Of a DNA stretch of 64,000 nucleotides, positions 54,740 through 64,000 are shown in pieces. How positions within the stretch are numbered: position 1 is the stretch's first letter; each line of letters begins with the position of its first letter. The notes under the pieces were generated by a model, which was not told the origin of the DNA, made no database searches, and was given only the letters and a program-made list of their open reading frames with translations. Source of the stretch: Orobanche coerulescens (Eukaryota > Streptophyta > Magnoliopsida > Lamiales > Orobanchaceae); contig CM065817.1 in NCBI GenBank assembly GCA_033398695.1, positions 69,800,001 to 69,864,000 on the forward strand, given 5' to 3'. Both the position numbers and the translations under genes were made by a program.

Positions 54740-57700
54740 TTAAGAATCAAAAAACTCGGGGTGCCTCTAAAATAAAGTTTCGTCGCTTCTTCTACTCCAT
54801 GCCTCGACCATTGTACCTTAACCAAAGGAATGGTTTTGTTCCTTAACTGCTTTTCTCGGTGCTCCAAAATCCTGACGGGCCTCTCCTCAAACGTAACATC
54901 TTTCTCAATCTCCATGTCTCCAAAATCAATAATGTGAAACGGGTCCGGAACGTACTTCCTCAACTGGGAAACGTGAAATACGCCATGAACATGACTTAGC
55001 GACGGAGGCAAAGCCAAACGGTATGCAAACTCGCCGACTCTCTCCAATATCTCGAAAGGCCCAATTTATCTCGGGCTGAGCTTCCCCTTTTTCCCAAAAC
55101 GTAAAACTCCCTTTGTCGGAGACACTCTCAATAGAACATCATCTCCCACCTCAAACTCCAAAGGTCGACGCCTAATTGACTCTGAGCAGCCAACATTCTC
55201 TTTCTAATCAACTCAACTTTCTCTCTCGTCTCTAACACGAGGTCTGGCTCGGTGCCAACTAAATCGGATGGCTCATCCCAACATATCGGTGATCGGCAAC
55301 GTCGGCCATAAAGTGCATCATACGGTGCCATCTTAATCGACGCGTGCCAGCTATTATTATAAGTAAACTAAATTAAGGCGAGATGTTCCTCCCAGTCACT
55401 ACTCCAATCTAACGCACACGCGCGCAATATATCCTCGAACGTCTGAATAGTACACTCGGGCTGCCCATTGGTCTGGGGGTGGAAAGAAGTGCTCAAACGT
55501 ATTTGTATCCCCAATGCTTTATTTACCGCCTGCCAAAAATGCGATACAAATCGGCCATCTCTGTCCGGAATAATGGTCTTCGGCGTACCATGAAGTCTCA
55601 CTATGTGCGCGATAAAAATACTAGCAAATTTTTCTGGACCCCAAGTACCGTTGATGCCCAGAAAATGCGCCGACTTAGTCAGTCGGTCTACAATCACCCA
55701 CGCCATATTCATACCAGTCTTCGTTCTCGGCAAACCCGTGACAAAATCCATAGAGATATCCTCCCACTTCCACTCCGGGACGGGAAGTGGTTTCAACAAC
55801 CCGGCTGGCCGCTGATGCTCAATCTTGACTTGCTGGCAAGTCAAACACTTAGACACAAACTGAACTACCTCATTCTTCATGTCGTTCCACCAGAAATTTT
55901 TGCTCAAATCTTTATACATTTTACTCGAGCCCGGATGGACTGAGTAAGGTGACGCATGAGCCTCTCGCATAATACTCTGTCTCAATCCCAAGTCGTTCGG
56001 AACACATAACCGACCTCGGAATCTCAATACACCGTCTTCATGAATAACGAATCCCGGGACTTTCCCCTTCCCTACACTCTCTCGAAGCTGAATAAACATC
56101 GGGTCATCCAACTATCCCGATTTAATGTCATCGACCAGAGATGAAGAAATCTCAAGAGTACGCAACTGCCCGGAACTCTCTGGTAGTACAACCTCAATGC
56201 TCAATCTCATAAACTCTCGCTGAAGTCCCGACTGGGCCGTAAGCAGCTCAAGCGCCCGAAGCGCTACCTATTTCCGGCTCAAGGCATCTGCCACCACATT
56301 TGTCTTACCCGGATGATGTAGAATCTTGAGGTCGTAGTCCTTAATCAACTCCAACCATCTCCTCTGTCTCATATTAAGCTCTTTCTGCGTAAAAATGTAC
56401 TTTAGACTCTTGTGATCGGTGAAAATATGACACGATGAGCCATACAACTAATGACGCCAGATCTTCAACACAAATACAACTGAGGCCAACTCAAGATCGT
56501 GCGTAGGGTAATTCAACTCGTACGGTTTCAGCTGACGGGAAGCATAGGCAATCGTCCTCCCGTGCTGCATAAGTACACATCCGAGCCCTTGGCCCGAAGC
56601 ATCACTGAAAATTGAGAAACCCTCATTACCACTCGGTAAAGCCAAAACAGGAGCGGCCGTCAAATGCTTCTTCAACTCCTCAAAACTATTCTGTCTCTCA
56701 TCGGTCCGCACAAACTTCTCTGACTTCTGTAAAAACTGATTCAGCGGTCGAGCGAGCTTAGAGAACCCCTCGACGAATCTACAGTAATACCCGGCCAAAC
56801 CCAGAAAACTGCGGACCTCTTTAACGTTCTTGGGCGACGCCCAATCCAACACGGCCTCTACCTTATGTGGGTCCACACGAACACCCTCGGCCGAGATCAC
56901 GTGGCCGAGAAACATAACCTCTCGTAACCAAAACTCACACTTTGAGAACTTCACAAAAAGATGCTGAGTTCTCAAAATATCTAACATGATATGCAAATGA
57001 CTGGCGTGCTCCTCCTCGCTCCTCGATTAAATCAGGATGTCATCGATAAAAACAACTACACACTTATCGAGGTACTAGATAAAGACTTTGTTCATAAGCA
57101 GCATGAACACGGCTGGGGCATTGGTTAGCCCAAAAGGCATAACCATGAACTCGTAGTGACCATATCTTGTCCGAAAGGCCGTCTTCGGAATATCGGTATC
57201 CTTCACTCGGAGCTGATAATACCCCGATCTCAAATCAATCTTCAAAAACACGGTTGCCCCTTGCAACTGATCAAACAAGTCATCAATCCTCGGGAGCGGA
57301 TACTTGTTTTTGATGGTCACTTTGTTCAATTCTCAGTAGTCGATACACAAATGAAGTGACCCATCCTTCTTCTTCACAAACAGGACCAGTGCGCCCCAAG
57401 GTGAAGCGCTCGGTCAAATATACCTCATGTCTAGCAAGTCTCCCAACTGTTTCTTCAACTCAAGCATCTCGGCGTCTTGGAAATCGGTGCTGCACCCGAC
57501 TCTAAATCGACGGTAAACTGGACCACTCGGTCCGGCGGCAAACCCGGCAACTTGTCTGGAAAGACGTCAGGATACTCACACACTACCGGAATAGACGAGA
57601 GCTCGACTCCCCCTTCTTCCGCTCTCAAAGCGTAACACCAATAGCCCGTGCAACCTCCTCGAAGAAGTCTCACCGCCCTCAAGGCGCTGATCAAGAGTCT

Positions 57701-57978
57701 CTGGCTACTCCGCTTACGCCCCACAAAAGAATGCTCGGTACCGTTAGAGGCTAACATCGAAACAGTCCTCGTTCTATAATTCATGATCGCCCCATGACAT
57801 TCCAGCCAATCCTCACCAAGAATCAAATCCTCATCTTTAATATCTACCGCGATCAAATTAGAATGCCAATCCCTCCCCGCGATACTCACAGAAAAATCTC
57901 TAATCTCACGATCCCCCACGATGCTATCCCCACTAGGAAGTTTAACAACAAAAGGCTCACAAGCAACTAGGCAATCAA
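54740..57978 (-). pseudogene. pol: H pol remnant: protease (part), RT, RNase H, integrase, chromodomain-like tail
   Basis: The protease C-terminal part starts at the I junction (VACEPFVVKLPSGDSIVGDREI). RT runs from about 57360. The region coding FIDD (near 57040) is present but flanked by stops near 57073 and 57030. RNase H has [10 protein letters not shown] near 56600. Integrase (56111-55368) has the finger (HASPYSVHPG, CLTCQQ) and all three acidic core residues (VDRLTK, PDRDGR, TFEDIL). A frameshift near 55170 and a deletion after GVEEAT (near 54780) damage the tail. RT to integrase shares one frame; the protease-RT junction is out of frame by a small deletion. Confidence 0.9.
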
Positions 57979-58332
57979 TGTAACACCCCAAACTAGTCGG
58001 ATATTACAGTGCCGTGGACCCCCAACTGGGACCCACTAGGCGAATGAAAATGAATGAATTACACAGGATAAATGTAGTACCGAACCACATTACAACAATA
58101 ATTACTCTGATGAGGAGTTTCATACAACACACCCAGGATAATACAGAATACATGTATATTTTATATGGAGATAAAATATACAACACTGAGTGAAATGAGT
58201 ATTCAAACGGAATGTCTGCAGCGGAATAAATCAAGGAAACATGAATGACTGAAAAGACTGGGGCCCCCTTCTAGTATCATTGGGACTCCTCCCCGTCAAC
58301 GTGCTCTCCCCATGTTTTCTCCTTTCCATGAC

Positions 58333-58362
58333 CTGAAAAACAATATCCCCCAATAGGGTAAG
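58333..58362 (-). other. Branch site, hairpin and acceptor-like module, I 3' LTR
   Basis: Minus strand: CTTAC, CCTATTGGGGG (CCC/GGG stem), ATATTGTTTTTCAG|GTCATGG. Confidence 0.55.
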
Positions 58363-58911
58363 TTACACAGAACAACAATCCTCAAGAGTTGAATACACAC
58401 AATCCTGTCGAAACATACGCAATCAAACATGCTATATGAAAAAACTAATAGTATGGCTCAAAAGAATGGCGCCACACTACGTCTGGGATGGAAATGTGTC
58501 CGTGCACAAGCCACCAACGAGTATCGATCGAATACACGTTTGGTCTTGTACCTAATCAGTCTCACGAAGCAATCGACTCGTGTGCACAGTCCAATGTGAG
58601 GCCAACAACCAACACACGAATTAAATGTGCCCGACATGAAAATCCTACACATACCAACCGGCACGCCAGTATGACCCAGAATGCCACGATATAACAAAAA
58701 TGAAATCGAAAATGAATAATGACTCACCAAGATGAAATGATGGTGAAATGAATGACAGCTCAATGAAATGATTGGAACCGACGTTCCTCGTGAATGAAGT
58801 AATTAGGTGACAATTACAAGTTTTAAAACGGTTAGTACCTTATGAATGAATTGTGATTATGAATGAACAACAACGAAAGGAATGAATATCCTTTTAACTG
58901 AGTAAGAATTA

Positions 58912-58920
58912 ACTTACCTT
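58912..58920 (-). other. Donor-like AAG|GTAAGT, I 3' LTR
   Basis: Minus strand TTAAGGTAAGTTAATTC: a full GT donor match where most families have GC. Confidence 0.55.
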
Positions 58921-59616
58921 AACACCGGTGATGATACGATTTCTCTCGAACAACGTCCTAAGTGAGATGTCGGTCGCTCGAACAACCTTAAATAACACAA
59001 TTACCAATAATCCGGTTCAACACACGAATCAAACACGAGCATAACGAACTCAAAACGTCGATATGATTAAACCAAGTTCATTGGGGCATTATATCGAACA
59101 CTTTGTGGCCAAACTTCGATTGTCTACAACCAAACTCAATAATACCAATATCAAATCCCCAAGAAGTGTTTCAAACCAACCAAACATCTACAATATGATC
59201 AATAATCCAATATGAATATTTAAATTCGTGATTACAACAAAGATTAATCGAAAATCCCCAAATCCAACTCAAAATTCAAAGTGTTCTTGAATAATCCTTC
59301 AATAATCCAATGAATAATCAAACATATCCATAATCATGCGTATATCACTTCATACAACATGATCTTAACATCCAAAACATCATATCTCAACATAAATCGA
59401 AATCCAAGAGGTTTGATGAATATTACCTTTGAAGATCCAAGTACTTTATTCCGATGAAATCGCATTAGATCGACAATCCGAGCTTTACAACCAAATGAAA
59501 ATGATGAAAAACAAATACTCAAGTGATTGATGATGAAGATTCTCTCCCACAAACCCTCTCTCTCGGACCAAAGTGAAGAAGTGCTGAAAAACGAGTTGTT
59601 TCTCACAAAAACCCGC

Positions 59617-59624
59617 AATTATAG
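59617..59624 (-). promoter_or_regulatory. TATA-like box, I 3' LTR
   Basis: Minus strand CTATAATT beside the CCGCGG cluster; a weak match supported by position. Confidence 0.35.
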
Positions 59625-59634
59625 TGCGGCGCCT

Positions 59635-59940
59635 TTGTGTGTGACCCGGCCGAAGTGTGCCGCGGCACAGGGCCAAAACTGCCCCCAGTGATCGGCAGCG
59701 TGCCGCGGCCCGGACGAATGTGCCGCGGCAGTGACTCGGCAGTGTGCCGCGGCCCTGTCGGCATGAGCCGCGGCCCCCGGTACAGACGGGTCGGCCAAAA
59801 ATTGCAACACGAGTGTGCCGCGGCCCGGACGGGTGTGCCGCGCATGACTCAGCAAGATTCCGCGGCCCCGATGCAGCCGCTAAACTGGAAAATGTGTGTG
59901 CCGCGGTGCACACTCCTTGTGCCGCGGCCCACACCCCCTT
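59635..59940 (-). repeat. GTGCCGCGGCAC inverted-repeat cluster, I 3' LTR
   Basis: About ten copies of TGCCGCGGC, one full GTGCCGCGGCAC, with irregular G/C-rich spacers. The G+C content is far above the AT-rich surroundings. The sequence is unrelated to the ACGT-type palindromes, but the position relative to the promoter is the same. Confidence 0.92.
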
Positions 59941-60350
59941 GGGTCCTAAAATGATGAAAAATGACCCGGGAAGGGAATAAAAGCAATAGGAATCAATATT
60001 TGGGAAACAATAACACGAAATGGAAGTGCGGAAACCCCCAAAATGGTGGTTTCATGCAATGATTACAAGGGTTCGTCCAACAAAAACACGATTTGAATAA
60101 TGAAGAGATTTGAAATGACATGAATTCCAACGTCAACATCGACTAATGAATCAATTACAACAATCAAGATAATACTCTTGTCTCGATTCCCGAATAAGGT
60201 AGATACACTGAACAATATCGATACACAACTCGAAGTTATTCCGAACGGTGAACACAGATGAATGATTATTAACAAGTGGAAAATTACATAGTGACAATTA
60301 CCGAATGAAATTACTGAATGATAATGACTGAATTACAACCGAGTATTACA

Positions 60351-60384
60351 TACACCCCCCTTAAAAGAGTTTCGTCCCCGAAAC
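60351..60384 (-). other. I hairpin and polypurine tract
   Basis: Minus strand: GTTTC-GGGGAC-GAAAC (60369-60384), TCTTTTAAGGGGGGTGTA, then the LTR start TGTAATACTC. It overlaps the pol stop codon. Confidence 0.82.
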
Positions 60385-63275
60385 TAAAGGTCAAACAACT
60401 CGGGGTAACTCTCCCGCATACTATCCTCGGTTTCCCAAGTAGCCTCTTCGACTCCATGTCTAGACCACTGAATCTTAACCAAAGGAATCGCCTTATTCCT
60501 CAACTGTTTGATTCGCCACTCTAAGACTCGTATGGAACGCTCTTCATACGAATGATCATCTGCGATCTCGATTTAGTCGAACTGAAGTATGTGACTCGGG
60601 TCGGCAACATACTTCCATAGCTGAGAGACGTGAAACACATTATGAATTCGGCTCAATGCCGGAGGTAAGGCCAAACGATAAGCTAGCTCACCTACTCGTT
60701 CCAAAATCTCAAACGGTCCAATAAATCTTGGACTCAACTTTCCCCGTTTCCCGAAACGGAAGATACCTCGACTAGGGGATAGCTTGACCAACACGTGGTC
60801 ACCTGTCTCGAACTCTAATGGTCGACGACGATTGTCTGCATAAGATTTCTGTCGACTCTGAGCGGTCAACAAACGACTCCTGATCAAAGCTACCTTCTCA
60901 CGGGCGGCTATAAGCATATCGGGCTCGGTGTCGATTGATTCTGATAAGTCATCCCAACACAAAGGAGATAGACAACGACGACCGTACACGGCCTCGTAAG
61001 GTGCCATCTTAATTGAAGCATGCCAACTATTATTATACGTGAACTCGATCAATGATAGTTGGGCTTTCCTCTAATGTCTGAATAGTCCTCTATGATTGGC
61101 CGTCGGACTGAGGATGCAATGCGGTACTGATATTAAGCTGAGTTCCCATAGCACGATGAACTGATTTCCAAAAATGAGACACAAACCGTCCGTCATGATC
61201 GGAAACGATACTTTTAGGAGTACCGTGCAATCTCACTATCTCTTTGATGAACATCTGGGCAAGTCTCTCGGGACCCCACGTATCCTTAATCTCAAGGAAA
61301 TGAGCTGATTTAGTTAAGCGGTCCACAATCACCCAGATCGTATTCATGCCACGACGACTCTTCGGCAAACTCGTGATGAAATCCATAGAAATGTCTTCCC
61401 ACTTCCATTCTGGAATAGGGAGAGGTTTCAGCATACCCGCCGATCGCTGATGTTCAATCTTGACTTGTTGACAGGTTAAGCATTTCGAAACAAATTCTGC
61501 GACTTTTCATATTACTCCACCAGTAATTTTGTTTCAAGTCCTTGTACATCTTGCTAGACCCCGGATGAATAGAATAAGGGGTAGCATGAGCTTCTCTCAA
61601 AATCGAGTTTTTCAACTCGTCATTCGCCGGTACGCACAACCAATTCTTAAATCTCAAAAGTCCATCCTCGTGGACCACGAATCCAGGGGCTTTACCCTGA
61701 GCCACATCCTCCCGGATGCGCAACAATGATGGGTCTGAACCCTGATTCTCTCTGATTGCCTCCTCAAGTGGCGATGAAATCTCTAACATGCAAAGTTGCC
61801 CTTGTACTCGCTGAAGCTAGACCTCGATCTCGGGTCTAAGGAATTCCTGTTGAAGCTCCTTCTGAACTGTTAAACGAGCAAGCATCTGCTCCTGAACGGA
61901 CTTACGACTCAAGGCGTCGGCGACAACGTTCACCTTGCCCGGGTGGTAAAGGATCTCGATATCATAATCTTTGATTAGTTCCAACCACCGCCTCTATCGC
62001 ATATTTAAGTCCTTTTGAGTAAATATATACTTTAAACTCTTATGATCGGTGAATATCTGACAAGTAACGCCATAAAGGTAATGACGCCAGATTTTCAAAG
62101 CAAACACCACGGCTGCTAGCTCCAGGTCTTGGGTCGGATAATTAACCTCGTAAGGTCTCAACTGCCGTGAAGCATAGGCAATAACCTTCCTATTCTGCAT
62201 GAGTACACATCCGAGACCCTGCCCGGACGCATCACTATAAACCACAAATCCTTCCGTCCCTTGCGGCAAGGTAAGTACAGGTGCTGAAATTAACCGGCTC
62301 TTGAGTTCCTCAAAACTCCGCTGACACGCGTCGCACCACGTGTATTTCTTATCCTTTCGCAAAAGGTTCGTCATTGGTTGAGCGATTTTAGAAAATCCTT
62401 CCACAAACCGCCGCTAATCCGAGAAAGCTTCAGATTTCTTTAACATTCTTCGGAGGTAACCAATATTGGATAGCCTCCGTCTTTTGAGGATCAACACGCA
62501 CTCCATCTGATGAGAGAAAAGTCACTTCGGACATCCAGAACTCACACCTGGAAAACTTTCCATAAAGTTGCTCTCGTCTTAACACATCGCGAACCTGATG
62601 AAGATGAACCTCGTGTTCCTCTCGGTTACGAGAATAAATCAAAATGTCATCGATGAAGACAACAACAAACTGATCCAAAAAGTCGATGAAAACCCGATTC
62701 ATTAACTCCATGAATACCGCAGGTGCATTAGTCAATCCAAACGGCATAACCACAAACTCATAATGACCATAGCGTGTTCGAAACGCCGTCCTCGCAATAT
62801 CCGACTCTCGAATCCGCAACTGATGATATCCAGATCTTAAGTCGATCTTGGAAAATACTGAAGCTCCCTGAAGTTGATCCAAAAGATCATCGATACGGGG
62901 TAAAGGATACTTATTCTTGATCGTCACACGGTTCAATTCCCGGTAATCAATACATAAGCGGAACGAACTATCCTTCTTCTTGACAAACAACACTGGTGCT
63001 CCCCACGGGGACGCACTCGGACGGATATAACCTTTCTCGAACAACTCCTCAAGTTGGTTCTTTAATTCCTGCATTTCGGTCGGGGCCATCCGGTACGGTG
63101 CCTTCGATATCGGGGACGTACCGGGCTCCAACTCAATCGTGAATTCCACATCTCTCTGTGGAGGCAAACCAGTTAACTCGTATGGAAAAACATCGGCATA
63201 TTCCCTCACTACCGGAATATCCATCAACATTACTGATGATTTCTTGGTTTTGGTCATAGCACCAATAACCAACAC
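60384..63275 (-). pseudogene. pol: I pol remnant: RT-RNase H-integrase-chromodomain-like tail
   Basis: RT (63275-62430) is open for 281 residues and has [14 protein letters not shown] and FSKIDLRSG motifs and an intact FIDD near 62650. A small loss removes the GHVI-type residues near 62510, and the frame breaks at 62429. RNase H (62404-61994) has [10 protein letters not shown] and a TAG near 61993 where CAG is expected. Integrase has the finger (HATPYSIHPG), then a frameshift near 61510; the core (61434-61090) has VDRLTK and SDHDGR; another break lies near 61070. The chromodomain-like tail follows a stop near 60571 and ends at 60384. The best-preserved RT in the window. Confidence 0.92.
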
Positions 63276-64000
63276 ACCACTGACTGAGTAATTTCACTAC
63301 TTTCATCAAGTTAATGACCTTACCAGAACAGCCGGGATTACCTCCCTGAAAAACACATTCAACCCAATCGTCTGAAATGATAGTGACCATACGCTTACGG
63401 ACACTAATGATGGCATCGTGAAGATCCATCCAATCAATACCCAAATGACGTCGTCTCTCAGTAAATCTACCACGATTAGGTCTGCTAGCCATACACAACC
63501 CTGAAGCTAAATCGGACAATTCTAAATCTCACGATTTCTGATAATTCGTCTACCATCAGGTAGACCAATGACATAAGGCTCACAACTAGTAGCACTACCC
63601 AGACGTAGTCTACTCAAACATGACTCGGAAATGAATGAATGCAATGCACCAGTATCAAAAAGGGTACACACAGGTTGAGATAGAATATCGAGGGTACCTG
63701 AGATCATTCGGGCCTCTGGATCGTCGGTCTTCTTCATCTCGTAAATTCGGGGCTTGCCGGCCCCCGAACCAGATGCTCCCGTCTGATAGCTCTTGGCTCC
63801 GCCTTTGTTAGCTCCTGTCATCTTGAACGACGCTGACTGAGTGGCCTGATTCTGCACCGCTGAATGTCCTAGAGCTTGAGATGACGCCGGAGTGGGTTTA
63901 GAGTCCCTTCGGCAAAAACGTGCCCTGTGCCCAGCAATCCCACAATTGTGGCGCGTGAGAGTCTGTTTCGGACATTTCGTGCTGAAATGACCCTGTTCCT
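63276..64000 (-). pseudogene. gag-pol: I gag C-terminus and protease remnant
   Basis: The right edge falls in the gag zinc-knuckle region (about 64000-63895). The knuckle visible there has its first Cys replaced by Arg (RHNCGIAGHRARFC). Protease follows at 63857-63522 with LFDTGALHSFI, then GLPDGRRIIRNREI before a stop. A frame change and a poorly conserved stretch (63519-63280) link to RT. Start and 5' part lie outside the window. Confidence 0.85.

Larger units (their letters stand above)
52706..57978 (-). mobile_element. Element H: Tekay-type Ty3/gypsy retrotransposon, 5' half outside window
   Basis: A minus-strand 3' LTR begins TGTAACACCCCC at 52706, followed by pol. At 57978 the protease is interrupted by I, and the remainder of H, with gag and 5' LTR, must lie beyond the right edge. 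H is inserted in F. Confidence 0.9.
57979..60350 (-). repeat. Element I 3' LTR (about 2.37 kb)
   Basis: From TGTAACACCCCA to GAGTATTACA. It holds the acceptor module (58333-58362), a segment shared with F (58490-58700), AAG|GTAAGT (58912-58920), AAAG|GTAATA near 59427, a TATA-like box and the CCGCGG cluster. No coding sequence. Confidence 0.9.
57979..64000 (-). mobile_element. Element I: Tekay-type Ty3/gypsy retrotransposon, 5' end outside window
   Basis: A minus-strand 3' LTR (57979-60350) is followed by pol and the end of gag, and continues past the right edge. It interrupts the H protease; ATCAA at 57974-57978 is the expected left target duplication. Confidence 0.92.

Noticed and set aside
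59485..59934. 149-residue minus-strand frame over the CCGCGG cluster
   Set aside because: Stops are scarce simply because of the high G+C of the repeat cluster. Three overlapping frames are open at the same place.

Overview
The window is a block of plant heterochromatin made of nested LTR retrotransposons. I see no host gene. The pol remnants on four elements have the Ty3/gypsy order protease, reverse transcriptase, RNase H, integrase. They end in a chromodomain-like tail (VKVQW..HG.EEATWE), which fits the Tekay/Del chromovirus clade. Primer binding sites match plant initiator-Met tRNA (TGGTATCRGAGC). A flowering plant is the best guess; the species cannot be told from this sequence.

Layout. 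Element A (minus, 1-9188) is a Tekay copy whose 3' LTR is cut by the window edge. A and element B both sit in the LTR of an older element E (9189-9921, resuming at 44457). B (plus, 9922-44456, target duplication ATTGT) is a degenerate Tekay copy. Its 5' LTR is split by C (11805-36567, duplication GGTTT). C is a non-coding element with three LTRs and two internal regions. Its third LTR is split by D (minus, 24938-33460, duplication GTAGG), another non-coding long-LTR element. Right of B come the rest of E, a probable copia solo LTR (45372-46208), an LTR fragment G (46222-47555) and F (plus, from 47556), with 4.3 kb LTRs around a 394-bp interior. F's second LTR is broken by H (minus, from 52706), a Tekay pol copy. 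H is broken inside protease by I (minus, from 57979), a Tekay copy that runs off the right edge.

Three patterns are not explained by the usual element parts. (1) Every LTR family has a cluster of short inverted repeats in or near the inferred promoter, and the repeat sequence differs by family: TTACGTACGTAA types in A, B, E, F and H; TAGCGCACGCTA in C and D; CACGAGCA..TGCTCGTG in G; GTGCCGCGGCAC in I. (2) Nearly every LTR carries what reads as a leader intron in its transcribed part. The donor is usually AG|GCAAGT (a GC donor), changed to AG|GTAAGT in A and I. The acceptor has a CTRAC-like branch site, a C-run/G-run hairpin that differs between families, a T-rich tract and AG. (3) A and B each have an 84-107 bp AT-rich intron-like stretch whose AG falls 1-2 bases before the gag ATG.

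All coding regions are broken by nonsense codons and frameshifts, several of the CGA-to-TGA kind expected from methylcytosine loss. C, D and F keep the cis parts (primer site, leader, GTTTCG..CGAAAC hairpin before the polypurine tract) without protein genes, so they look non-autonomous. Percent identities and insertion ages were not computed.
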